From Leptolyngbya sp. O-77 (GTDB lineage: Bacteria > Cyanobacteriota > Cyanobacteriia > Elainellales > Elainellaceae): a stretch of 64,000 nt of DNA. The DNA lies in contig NZ_AP017367.1 in the NCBI RefSeq assembly GCF_001548395.1, positions 3,757,001 to 3,821,000 of the forward strand, read 5' to 3'. Within the stretch, counting starts at the first letter, position 1. Every line of letters begins with the position of its first letter. Positions 16,958 to 27,879 of this stretch are shown here, piece by piece. The notes under the pieces were generated by a model that saw only the letters and a list, made by a program, of their open reading frames with translations, made no database searches and was not told where the DNA came from. The position numbers and the translations under genes are program-made.

Positions 16958-18925
16958 ATGGACAGCCCTCTTACATCACTTAGAGAGATGCGACTTGGAA
17001 AGATGCAGCGCCGCAGCTTTGTGAACCGAGTGAATCGAGAGGAAGCCCCCACCACCTCAGGCACTTCCTTTACCCAGCGCCCTGCCTTTGTGCGGTCGGG
17101 GCTGACGGGCGCAGTCATGATGGCGGCTTGCTGGGTTAGCATGGGCGATTGCGCTTTGGCTCAAACTGCGCCCCCGCCCAACCCCGTGCTAAAAATCGGC
17201 ATTGTGCAGCGCTTTGGCGACGAACCACAGGACGTGCTGACGCTGCAACCCGCTGAGGGCGATCGCCTCTCGCTCCGCTTCAAAACCGAAGACGGACAAG
17301 ACCGGATCGTGACCACCGCCGCTCCGGTGAAGGTGGGCGTGGTCATGGAACCGCTGCCAGAACCAAAGGTGGTGGAAAAAGTGGTGTTAGGCAACCACCG
17401 CAGCTTTGAGAGCGCAGAAGACCAGGCCAATCAATGGCGATCGCGCGGCATCGAGGTCGAGCTGGCCCAGCCGCGCCAGTGGCAGGTGTGGGCCAAGCGC
17501 GACACCTACAAAACGCCACTGGTGCGTCGGCTGTTGCTGAAGAATTTGCAAGCTCAGGGCGCGCGCACCGCCTTTATCGATCGCCGGGTGCAGCGGCAGG
17601 TGCCCCGCGCCGTGCTGGAGGTGGAGGGCAACCGCCTGATGCGCGATGAGGTAGAAATCGTCTCGTCCTACAGCCGCGTGTTTGTCACGGAGGGCGAACT
17701 GCCCCCCAACGCGGCTCGCAATGCCAATGTGCCAAACCGTCGGCTCTATGGCGGCAGTCTGCGCCTCCAGCCCAACGCCTACGGCAACTATACCCTCGTC
17801 AACTACGTCCCCACGGAAACCTACCTGCGCGGGGTCGTGCCCCACGAAATTGGGCCGTCTGCGCCGCCTACCGCAGTCCAGGCCCAGGCGATCTTGGCGC
17901 GCACCTATGCCCTGCGAAACCTGCGACGATTTGCCATCGATGGCTATGAACTCTGTGCTGATACTCAGTGCCAGGTTTATAAAGGACTGACAGGCGCGGT
18001 CGAATCAGCAGATCGGGCGATCGCCGCCACGCGGGGGCAGGTGCTGACCTATCGCAACGAGCTAATCGACGCGCTCTATTCCTCCACCACGGGCGGCATC
18101 ACGGCTCCTTTTGCTGACGTGTGGAACGGGCAAAACCGTCCCTACCTGAGGGCCGTGGTGGACTCCGTAGAAGGCGTGTGGGATTTGGCCAATCGCCCCC
18201 TGTCAGACGAGATGAATCTACGCGCTTTTCTGAACCTGCGGCAGGGCTTTAACGAAGCGGGCTGGGACAGCTTCCGCTGGCGCAAAGAAAGCACCCTAGA
18301 AAACATTGCCGAAGGGCTACGCCGCTATTTGCAGAGCCAGCGTCATCCCTTTGCCAACCTAACGCGAGTCGAGTCGGTGCAGGTGGTGGAGCGATCGCCC
18401 GCCGGTCGGGTGCAAAAGCTGCTCATCCAGAGCGATCGCGGCCCAATCACTCTAGAAAAAGACGAGATTCTCCGGGCGCTCTATGCCCCCACTAGTACCC
18501 TGTTCTACCTGGAACCCGTCTATGCCCAGGTGCCTATTCCCCAAAACGCGCCTAGCTCAGCCGCGCCAGAGGACGGAGAGGCGGGTGCTGAGGTTAATCT
18601 AGCCCCTTCGGTGTCTAAGCCATCCCCCATTGCGGCCGAACCTGACCCCGCCGAGCCATCGCCTATCAAAGCTGCAAAGCCCGCCGAGGAAGCGACAGGC
18701 GATTCGCTAGAAGCGCAAAACCGCGTGCCGACGATGACGGTACTCAAGGGCTACACCTTTGTCGGCGGGGGACTGGGCCACGCCGTTGGCATGAGCCAGA
18801 CAGGGTCTTATCGATTGGGACGACTGGGCTGGTCAGCCGCCCGCATCCTCAGTTTCTACTACCCCGGCGCTCAATTGGTCACGCTCAACGAAAACATTGT
18901 CTTCTGGCGCGATCCGTCGAACTAG
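16958..18925 (+). CDS. SpoIID/LytB-domain exported protein
   Basis: A 655-residue protein of the SpoIID/LytB family, whose members are murein lytic enzymes or amidase activators. Family blocks are VPTETYLRGVVPHEIGPSA, the helix AQAILARTYALRNLRRF, SADRAIAATRGQVLTY and STTGGITAPFADVW, and the C-terminal GGGLGHAVGMSQTGSYRLGR. A signal sequence (SGLTGAVMMAACWVSMG..ALAQ) lies only after ~45 residues, so either the leader is long or the real start is the GTG near 17090. The middle carries a Pro/Ala/Glu linker that splits the domain from its final block. It should act on peptidoglycan in the periplasm. Single-gene transcription unit. Confidence 0.85.
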   Translation: MDSPLTSLREMRLGKMQRRSFVNRVNREEAPTTSGTSFTQRPAFVRSGLTGAVMMAACWVSMGDCALAQTAPPPNPVLKIGIVQRFGDEPQDVLTLQPAEGDRLSLRFKTEDGQDRIVTTAAPVKVGVVMEPLPEPKVVEKVVLGNHRSFESAEDQANQWRSRGIEVELAQPRQWQVWAKRDTYKTPLVRRLLLKNLQAQGARTAFIDRRVQRQVPRAVLEVEGNRLMRDEVEIVSSYSRVFVTEGELPPNAARNANVPNRRLYGGSLRLQPNAYGNYTLVNYVPTETYLRGVVPHEIGPSAPPTAVQAQAILARTYALRNLRRFAIDGYELCADTQCQVYKGLTGAVESADRAIAATRGQVLTYRNELIDALYSSTTGGITAPFADVWNGQNRPYLRAVVDSVEGVWDLANRPLSDEMNLRAFLNLRQGFNEAGWDSFRWRKESTLENIAEGLRRYLQSQRHPFANLTRVESVQVVERSPAGRVQKLLIQSDRGPITLEKDEILRALYAPTSTLFYLEPVYAQVPIPQNAPSSAAPEDGEAGAEVNLAPSVSKPSPIAAEPDPAEPSPIKAAKPAEEATGDSLEAQNRVPTMTVLKGYTFVGGGLGHAVGMSQTGSYRLGRLGWSAARILSFYYPGAQLVTLNENIVFWRDPSN

Positions 18926-19231
18926 CGCCATCACGCTGCTAGTTGTGCGGACAGAAAATTTACGGCGAAGTCGTTCTTTATACAACGGCACTAGTGTATC
19001 GTGCCGACCCCGCACCGATGCTCTGGGGCATTCACTGGTGCATCAGCCTGCGTAGATTTCCGAACGCTGCCTGACTATCCTTGCATCAAGTCAGCCCATT
19101 GAACATCTGCCAGAATCCTTTGCTGAAAGGTGTTTGACGGCAGAAGTGTTGAATGATAGCAAATATGTTTAAAAAAATAGCCCCTAATCGTGTAAACTAG
19201 AGGCTATAAAAAAGAAAATAATGTTAGTATC
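18926..19231. other. Intergenic, AT-rich towards the transposase
   Basis: No gene recognised. Composition shifts to AT-rich from about 19140. Probably contains the left end of the IS4-family element, but I could not find a terminal inverted repeat pair by eye. Confidence 0.4.
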
Positions 19232-20248
19232 ATGATATCAAACTTTCCTGAGATCGTCAAAAAGCATCTGGGCCACCTCGCCACGGATGACTATCCGGTT
19301 CTCAACAGCTTTCTATTTGTTTCTATTTGGCTCTCCTTGGTTCTCGATCAGAGTCAAAGCAGTATGAGGAGCGTCTTCAAGCGCTTAAATATTCGTGGCA
19401 TCAAGGTCAAGATTTCTACTTTTTCTAAAGCCAGCAAGAACCGTGATCCCCAGATACTTTATGATCTTTTTTGGGTATTGAAGCAGGAACTCCACAAAAG
19501 GCATAAGATTGATGCTGCAAAGCTGACTTTATTTCCGCTGGATTCAACCATTGTTAGTTTGACGAGCAAGTTGCTCTGGGCGCAGGGTATTCACCAAGTA
19601 AAGCTGTTTAGTGGTTTAGATTTAATGACACATGAGCCGGGGGGTGTTTTCATCCACTTTGGTCAAGGTCATGACAGTAAACATGGGAAGGAAACGATCG
19701 ATGCTGTGCCTGATAATAGTGTCGGGGTCATGGATCGGGGCTTTTTTAGCCTAGCTCGAATTCGCTATTTACTGAATCAAGAGAATCGCTACTTTATCGT
19801 CAGAATCAAGAATAATATTAGTCTCAAGATGCTAGAAAATGGCAACTTCTTGATTGGCACGGGTAAGGAGCAAGTTGAAGCACGGGTTGTCGCCTTTTGT
19901 GATTTAGAATCACAAACAGAATATCGCTTGTCAACGAATCTACCGATAGGGGGAGAAAATACCATTTCCAATGAGGAAATTAGCGAATTTTATCGTTTGC
20001 GTTGGCAGATAGAGTTATTTTGGAAATTTCTGAAGATGCATCTGAAACTAGATCGACTAATTACTAAGAATGTGAACGGGATTGAGATGCAGATTTATGC
20101 GTGTTTGGTAGCTTATGTGATTTTGCAATTGGTGACAATTCCGAAAGAATTTGGCAACAAAGTATTAGATAAGCTACGATATTTACAGGCTTTTATGTGT
20201 GAAAATATCAGTTATGCCCACTGGCTCCAAAAATTAGTGTTTTGTTGA
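19232..20248 (+). CDS. IS4-family transposase
   Basis: A 338-residue DDE transposase. Catalytic acidic residues are likely the Asp in FPLDSTIV, the Asp in VMDRGFF and the Glu in the signature FYRLRWQIELFWKFLK, which matches the IS4 Y-(2)-R-(3)-E-(6)-K pattern. Length is close to a complete IS4-type enzyme, and the frame is open with no internal stop. The gene is much more AT-rich than its surroundings, marking recent arrival. Terminal repeats and target duplication were not identified, so activity is uncertain. Confidence 0.9.
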   Translation: MISNFPEIVKKHLGHLATDDYPVLNSFLFVSIWLSLVLDQSQSSMRSVFKRLNIRGIKVKISTFSKASKNRDPQILYDLFWVLKQELHKRHKIDAAKLTLFPLDSTIVSLTSKLLWAQGIHQVKLFSGLDLMTHEPGGVFIHFGQGHDSKHGKETIDAVPDNSVGVMDRGFFSLARIRYLLNQENRYFIVRIKNNISLKMLENGNFLIGTGKEQVEARVVAFCDLESQTEYRLSTNLPIGGENTISNEEISEFYRLRWQIELFWKFLKMHLKLDRLITKNVNGIEMQIYACLVAYVILQLVTIPKEFGNKVLDKLRYLQAFMCENISYAHWLQKLVFC

Positions 20249-20727
20249 CAAAACCAGCTTGCCACAGGATTAGTGTGTCTATTTTTAGAAAAGAAAATCT
20301 TAAGATTCAACACTTTTGGTTTGACGGTATTGGGGCGACTGAAACATTTGGATGCTGCAAAGCACGACGTGCCAATTCCTCGTGGCGTTTTGCAATATCC
20401 GGAAAAACTCTGAGAAAAATTTTTACAAGCCTTACGTAGATTCTCGCAACATAAAGGCTCCGTAAAACTTACTAGATTTCCTTTGCAAGGGGCGATCGCC
20501 CTCAGGTACTTGTATAAGAGATCACGCTTAGTGTCGCTTTAGGGAAGAGTGCAGACTCTCTAAGGGGGGTCATAGTCGCCCAGGGCGAGGTTGATTTGGT
20601 GTGCGTACAAGTCGATTTCGCGACCTGGCCTGAGCCAAGGGTCATGGTCTGAAGGCGACTGCTTGACGATTTGGCATTCTCAGCCTGCTGAAGTTTTGCA
20701 GATTTCATAGATTTACCAGAAGCAGTT
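20249..20727. other. Intergenic between transposase and RTX gene
   Basis: No convincing gene. The AT-rich composition continues to about 20480, suggesting the insertion element or older insertion debris extends that far; a 65-codon frame at 20242-20439 has no recognisable product. The last 240 bp are GC-richer and include one GCGATCGC near 20492; they probably carry the promoter of the following gene. Confidence 0.4.
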
Positions 20728-23205
<2,478 letters not shown>

Positions 23206-23265
23206 CAACATCGATGCAGTCTTTTGTTTTCTAACTCCTGTTTTCTAGCTCAGAGTTCTCCTGAG

Positions 23266-23291
23266 GAGCGGCCGCTGGTCGCTCTTTTTTT
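23266..23291 (+). terminator. Rho-independent terminator after RTX gene
   Basis: GAGCGGCC pairs with GGTCGCTC (one G-T pair) around a GCT loop, giving an 8-bp stem followed by seven T. It lies 60 bp after the RTX stop codon. Confidence 0.8.
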
Positions 23292-23401
23292 GCTTATTTT
23301 TTACTCATTCGTAACGCAACGCAATGCAGTAGAGAAAAAGTATTAAGCCCCGCATCCTTAGAATCTGCTCAGGACACAATACAGGAGTCAGAATCAATTC
23401 T

Positions 23402-23433
23402 CGATTGTGGATTTGCGATTCTGGATTGCCAGC
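23402..23433. repeat. Dispersed 'GGATTTGCGATTCTGGATTGCC' type repeat, copy 2
   Basis: Related to the copies at 5173 and 58188: TGGATTTGCGATTCTGG followed by ATTGCCAG. Same orientation, also intergenic. Confidence 0.6.
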
Positions 23434-23514
23434 CCATGTCTGCTCCAAATCTCCCAGCAACCTCATCCCCAGCCCCCCACCATTTCCCCTCAGAAGAATT
23501 CCCCCCCTTCCCTC

Positions 23515-23606
23515 CATATTCTTCGTTCTTCCCTCTTCGTTCTTCGTTCTTTTTTCTTCCCTCTTCCCTCTTCGTTCTTTTTTCTTCCCTCTTCGTTCTT
23601 CCCTCT
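23515..23606. repeat. Polypyrimidine array upstream of phosphorylase
   Basis: About 90 bp almost purely of T and C, built from units like TTCGTTCTTCCCTC and TTTTTTCTTCCCTC, ending directly at the ATG of the next gene. The array is in frame and open (reading LFVLFSSLFVLP), so naive gene calls extend the protein through it. Confidence 0.85.
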
Positions 23607-26237
23607 ATGAAACCCATCCGCACCTTCAACGTCACCCCTGCCCTGCCGCCCCAGCTCGAACCGCTGCGGCGCATCGCCTACAACCTGCACTGGGACTGGA
23701 ATTATGAAGCCACTGACCTGTTTCGACGGCTGGATCGGGATCTGTGGGAAACCAGCAAACACAACCCCGTGCTGATGCTGGGTACGATTAGCCAGACACG
23801 CCTGCGGGAGGTGGCCGAAGATGACGGATTTCTGGCACAGATGGAGCGTGTGGAGCGGCAGTTGGATGACTATTTGCGGCAGCCGAGCTGGTTTCGCAAG
23901 CGGCGATCGCCCAAATCTGCCACGCCCAACGGCAAAACGCCCCAGGCGATCGCCCCCGACGCTGGGCTAACCGACTGCTATGCCTACTTTTCGGCAGAAT
24001 TTGGGCTGACTTCGTGCCTGCCGATCTACTCCGGCGGCTTGGGCGTGCTGGCGGGCGACCATTTGAAGTCTGCCAGCGACCTGGGTTTGCCCCTGGTGGG
24101 CGTGGGTCTGCTTTATCAAAAAGGCTACTTTGCCCAATACCTCAACGCCGACGGCTGGCAGCAGGAGCGCTACCCCATCAACGACTTTTACAATATGCCG
24201 CTACATCTGGAGCGTCACCCCGACGGCTCCGAGATTCGCATCACGGTAGACTACCCCGGCCGCCAGGTCTACGCCCGCATCTGGCGCGTGCAGGTGGGTA
24301 CGGTTCCCCTCTACCTGCTGGATACCAACATCGAGCCAAACAACCAATACGACCAGGACATCACCGACGAACTCTATGGCGGCGACCTGGACTTGCGGAT
24401 TCATCAAGAGATGATGCTGGGCATTGGCGGCGTGCGGATGCTGCGGGCACTCGGCCTTAGACCCACTGCATATCACATGAACGAGGGGCACTCGGCGTTT
24501 TTGGCGCTGGAGCGGATTCGCCTGATGATTGAAGAAGACGGGCTGACCTACGAAGAAGCGGAACAGGTTGCTCAGGCGAGTCAGGTGTTCACCACACATA
24601 CGCCCGTGCCCGCAGGCATCGACTTGTTTCCCGCCGACAAAATCATCTACTACCTGGGGCACTATGCCGAAAAGTTTGGGCTGGCGCGGGAGCAGTTTCT
24701 CTCGCTGGGACGCGACAATCCGGGCGATCTGGCGGCTCCCTTTAGTATGGCGATTTTGGCGCTCAAGATGGCCTCATTTGTCAACGGCGTGAGTAAATTA
24801 CACGGCGAGGTATCGCGGTCGATGTTTGCCACGCTGTGGCCGGCGCTGCCGTTGGCAGAAGTGCCGATTACCTCGATTACCAACGGGGTTCATGCCCGCA
24901 GTTGCGTGGCCAAGTCTACCCAAGATCTCTACGATCGCTACCTCGGCCCAAGCTGGAACATGGCTCCTGCCAGCGATCCCTTGTGGGAGCGGGTAAGCAA
25001 CATTCCTGATGAGGAGTTTTGGCGAAACCACGAGCGCTGTCGGTCGGAGCTGGTGCTGTTTGTGCGGGAGCGGTTGCAGCAGAGTTTGCGCGATCGCGGC
25101 GGTTCCCCAATCGAACTCAGCCAGACGCAAGACGTGCTAGACCCCAAAGTGTTGACCATTGGCTTTGCGCGGCGCTTTGCCACCTACAAGCGGGCGACGC
25201 TGTTTATGCGGGATGTGGAGCGGATCAAGCGGATTATGCTGGGGCTGGGCGATCGCTTCAAGTCCAACCATCCGGTGCAGTTCATCATTGCGGGCAAAGC
25301 CCACCCCAAAGACAATCCTGGGAAAGAACTCATCCGCCAAATTGTCCACTTTACTCGCGAGGCCGACATTCGCCACCACATCGTGTTTATTCCCAATTAC
25401 GATATTCACGTTTCGCGGATGATGGTGGCGGGCTGCGACATCTGGCTAAACACGCCGCGCCGCCCGCGTGAAGCCTCTGGAACCAGCGGCATGAAGGCGG
25501 CAATGAACGGCTTGCCCAATCTCAGCGTGCTAGATGGTTGGTGGGATGAGGCAGACTACGTTCGCACAGGCTGGGCGATCGGGCATGGCGAAGATTACGA
25601 CGACCCAGAGGAGCAGGACGAGGTAGAAGCAAATGATCTCTACGACCTGCTGGAGCAGGAGATCGTGCCGCTGTTCTATGACCGCGACGAAAACGACATT
25701 CCCCACGGCTGGATTGCCAAGATGAAGGACGCGATTCGGCTGAATTTGCCGACGTTCAACACGGCGCGGATGGTGGCGGAATATGCAGAGCGGGCCTATT
25801 TTCCGGCGAGCGATCGCGCTCGTGCCATGATTGCCAACGACTATGCCCCCGCCAAAGACCTGGCCCGCTGGCATCACCACCTGTTTGAACACTGGTACGA
25901 CATGAAGGTTGATCGGGTAGACGTGTCTTCAGATGGAAACGTCCAGGTGGAGCAGGAAATTCTCGTCACCGCCTATATCCGACTGGGCAAATTGACTTCT
26001 GACGATGTGCAGGTGGAACTGTACCTGGGCGCAGTGGATGAAAACGGCGAGATCGCCAACGGGCAGCCTGTGGTGATGGATTATGCTGGGGCCGATTCCG
26101 AGAATCCTGAAACGAGTGTGTATCGGCGGGCGATCGCCTATCGCAACAGCGGCTTTCAGGGACTTTCGCTTCGCATCCTGCCCAAGCACGAAAACCTCAG
26201 CAGCCCCTATCAGCCGGGGTTGGTGCTTTGGGCGTAG
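23607..26237 (+). CDS. glgP: Alpha-glucan phosphorylase
   Basis: A 876-residue GT35 phosphorylase of the subclass with an N-terminal DUF3417 domain. It would release glucose-1-phosphate from glycogen or maltodextrin in the cytoplasm. Marks are the N-terminal LRRIAYNLHWDWNYEATDLF, the ISAEFGLT-like block YFSAEFGLTSCLPIYSGGLG, and the PLP-lysine block GTSGMKAAMNGLPNLSV in the last third. ATG 23607 (MKPIRTFNV) is chosen; a longer open frame to 23436 only reads the pyrimidine repeat. No ribosome site is visible because the leader is pure pyrimidine. This subclass differs from the muscle-type GlgP, so the symbol is by activity class. Single gene here. Confidence 0.9.
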   Translation: MKPIRTFNVTPALPPQLEPLRRIAYNLHWDWNYEATDLFRRLDRDLWETSKHNPVLMLGTISQTRLREVAEDDGFLAQMERVERQLDDYLRQPSWFRKRRSPKSATPNGKTPQAIAPDAGLTDCYAYFSAEFGLTSCLPIYSGGLGVLAGDHLKSASDLGLPLVGVGLLYQKGYFAQYLNADGWQQERYPINDFYNMPLHLERHPDGSEIRITVDYPGRQVYARIWRVQVGTVPLYLLDTNIEPNNQYDQDITDELYGGDLDLRIHQEMMLGIGGVRMLRALGLRPTAYHMNEGHSAFLALERIRLMIEEDGLTYEEAEQVAQASQVFTTHTPVPAGIDLFPADKIIYYLGHYAEKFGLAREQFLSLGRDNPGDLAAPFSMAILALKMASFVNGVSKLHGEVSRSMFATLWPALPLAEVPITSITNGVHARSCVAKSTQDLYDRYLGPSWNMAPASDPLWERVSNIPDEEFWRNHERCRSELVLFVRERLQQSLRDRGGSPIELSQTQDVLDPKVLTIGFARRFATYKRATLFMRDVERIKRIMLGLGDRFKSNHPVQFIIAGKAHPKDNPGKELIRQIVHFTREADIRHHIVFIPNYDIHVSRMMVAGCDIWLNTPRRPREASGTSGMKAAMNGLPNLSVLDGWWDEADYVRTGWAIGHGEDYDDPEEQDEVEANDLYDLLEQEIVPLFYDRDENDIPHGWIAKMKDAIRLNLPTFNTARMVAEYAERAYFPASDRARAMIANDYAPAKDLARWHHHLFEHWYDMKVDRVDVSSDGNVQVEQEILVTAYIRLGKLTSDDVQVELYLGAVDENGEIANGQPVVMDYAGADSENPETSVYRRAIAYRNSGFQGLSLRILPKHENLSSPYQPGLVLWA

Positions 26238-26346
26238 TTTGGCAAAAGACCAAGAGAGTCATAGAGTGATAGGGCTAATCCTTAGCTCTTGGAACGATCA
26301 CCGAATGCATTAGCATTGAATCAGGTTTGAATTCAGTGCAGAAACC

Positions 26347-26700
26347 GTGATTAATGTAAGCAATATCTATTCGCTGACGGACTTCAAGCGTAATGCTAAA
26401 GAGTTTGTAGAGCGCATTCGCCAGACAAATTCTCCGCTCGTGCTGACGGTCAACGGCAAAGCAGAGGTCGTCGTGCAGGATGCTAAAGCATTTCAAGAAA
26501 TGGTCGATCGGCTGCGATTGGCTGAGGCAGAATTGCAGCAAATCAAGCTAGAACTGCTTCAGCGCGACCTTGCGCTTGGAACAGCCCAACTTGACCAGGA
26601 TGAAGCTTCAGACTATGACGACGCTTCTTTGCCCTTGCTGAGAGAAACAATTCGGGCGAGGGGAGAGCGCCGCCTCAAACAGGCTCGCAGCGATGGATGA
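26347..26700 (+). CDS. Phd/YefM-type antitoxin
   Basis: A 117-residue antitoxin candidate starting at GTG 26347. The N-terminal ~65 residues match the Phd/YefM fold: VSNIYSLTDFKRNAKEFVERI, then SPLVLTVNGKAEVVVQDAKAFQEM. This domain binds DNA and represses the operon; the C-terminal tail (charged, disordered) would wrap the toxin. It is followed after 3 bp by the ParE/RelE-type toxin gene, so they form a typical pair. Confidence 0.9.
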   Translation: MINVSNIYSLTDFKRNAKEFVERIRQTNSPLVLTVNGKAEVVVQDAKAFQEMVDRLRLAEAELQQIKLELLQRDLALGTAQLDQDEASDYDDASLPLLRETIRARGERRLKQARSDG

Positions 26701-26703
26701 CGC

Positions 26704-27003
26704 ATGAACCGCTACAGGCTGTCGCGCAAGGCAGAGCAGGATTTAGAAAACATTTGGGTTTGCACCGCCAACCGAGATCCAGTTGCGGCAGATCTGATGC
26801 TCGCAAAGATCCTCGATCGGTTGCCGATGCTGGCGCAGTTTCCAGCGATGGGGCGAAGCCGTGACGAACTGCTGCCCAATTTGCGGAGCTTTCCCATCAA
26901 GCCCTACGTTGTGTTCTATCGAAGCACCGAAAAAGGGTTGGAAATCATCCGAATCCTGCATCAATCTAGAGATGTAGCTAGAGATGTAGACACCACGCTT
27001 TAG
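26704..27003 (+). CDS. ParE/RelE-superfamily toxin
   Basis: A 99-residue toxin of the ParE/RelE fold. Marks are YRLSRKAEQDLENIWVC at the start, AQFPAMGRSRDEL in the middle and the C-terminal YVVFYRSTEKGLEIIRILHQSRD. ParE members poison gyrase and RelE members cut mRNA; the longer first helix and HQSRD end favour ParE, but the target is not certain. The gene follows its antitoxin by 3 bp and converges with the response regulator gene, leaving 6 bp between stop codons. Confidence 0.9.
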   Translation: MNRYRLSRKAEQDLENIWVCTANRDPVAADLMLAKILDRLPMLAQFPAMGRSRDELLPNLRSFPIKPYVVFYRSTEKGLEIIRILHQSRDVARDVDTTL

Positions 27004-27009
27004 CGCGTC

Positions 27010-27681
27010 TTAATCCCGCAGCACATAGCCCACGCCGCGCACGGTTTGGATCAGCCGTTTGTCGCCCTGGTCTTCGAGCTTCAGGCGCAGGTAGCGGATG
27101 TAGACTTCGATGATGTTGGAATCGCCCATGAAGTCGTAGCCCCACACTTCTTCCAAAATGCGATCGCGCGTGATCACCTGTTTGGGTCGGCGCATGAGAT
27201 GCTCCAGCAGGTCAAACTCCTTGGCGGTGAGTTCGATCAGGCGACCATTGCGGAACACCTCGCGGGTGCGGCGATTCAGCGTCAGGTCGGCAAACTCCAG
27301 CGCGTCGGGGTCGGGTTCCTGGGTGCGGCGCAGGTGGGCGCGGACGCGGGCCAGCAGTTCCTCAATGCTGAAGGGTTTGACGACGTAATCATCGGCTCCG
27401 GCATCCAGCCCCGTCACGCGATCGCCAATTTCGTCCTTCGCCGTCAGCAAAATCACCGGAATCTTGCTGCCCGTCGAGCGCAGTCGGCGGCATAGCTCCA
27501 CTCCCGTCATCCCCGGCAGCATCCAGTCCAAAATTGCCAGGTCGGGCGGCGTTTCTCGCGCCAGCGTCAGCCCGCTCAAGCCGTCGTGGGCGACGTTGAC
27601 CTGATAGCCCTCGCAGCCCAGTTCTAGCTGAATGAAGCGAGCCAGCTTTTCTTCGTCTTCAACTAAGAGGATAGTAGACAT
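27010..27681 (-). CDS. OmpR-family response regulator
   Basis: A 223-residue transcription regulator. The receiver domain (1-120) has the acidic pocket VEDEE, the phospho-acceptor Asp52 in LAILDWMLPG and Lys102 in YVVKPF. A winged-helix DNA-binding domain follows (EFDLLEHLMRRPKQVITRDRILEEVW). It lies downstream of a histidine kinase gene on the same strand and is almost certainly its partner. The 190-bp gap contains repeats, and the leader just before the ATG is C-rich on the mRNA with no Shine-Dalgarno sequence. Candidates in cyanobacteria include ManR-like and NblR-like regulators; I cannot choose. Confidence 0.92.
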   Translation of the reverse strand: MSTILLVEDEEKLARFIQLELGCEGYQVNVAHDGLSGLTLARETPPDLAILDWMLPGMTGVELCRRLRSTGSKIPVILLTAKDEIGDRVTGLDAGADDYVVKPFSIEELLARVRAHLRRTQEPDPDALEFADLTLNRRTREVFRNGRLIELTAKEFDLLEHLMRRPKQVITRDRILEEVWGYDFMGDSNIIEVYIRYLRLKLEDQGDKRLIQTVRGVGYVLRD

Positions 27682-27686
27682 GATCA

Positions 27687-27726
27687 GGGGTTGGGGGTTA
27701 GGGGTTGGGGGTTAGGGGTGTTGGGG
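27687..27726. repeat. GGGGTTAGGGGTT array, G-quadruplex candidate
   Basis: Six runs of four or five G separated by TT, TTA or TGTT on the plus strand. It begins 6 bp before the response regulator start codon, so the mRNA leader carries the C-rich complement. A single TTAGGGGTTAG-like match recurs near 54766. Confidence 0.8.
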
Positions 27727-27810
27727 AGAGAGCGAGAGGGCGGGAGGGGGTGAGAGCGGGAGTGGGTGAGAGCGGGAGGGGGTGAGAGTGAGATATCTCC
27801 TCATCTCATT

Positions 27811-27879
27811 ACTCCGTCACTCCATCACTCCATCACTCCATCACTCCGTCACTCCGTCACTCCATCACTCCGTCACTCC
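27811..27879. repeat. 8-bp tandem repeat (RTCACTCC)
   Basis: About eight copies of RTCACTCC (R = A or G) in direct array; the histidine kinase stop codon is inside the last copy. It forms most of the spacer between kinase and regulator. Confidence 0.9.

Larger units (their letters stand above)
23206..23606. other. Intergenic with terminator and pyrimidine repeat
   Basis: Holds the terminator of the RTX gene, a dispersed repeat copy and a long polypyrimidine array before the phosphorylase start, each listed separately. No gene recognised. Confidence 0.6.
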
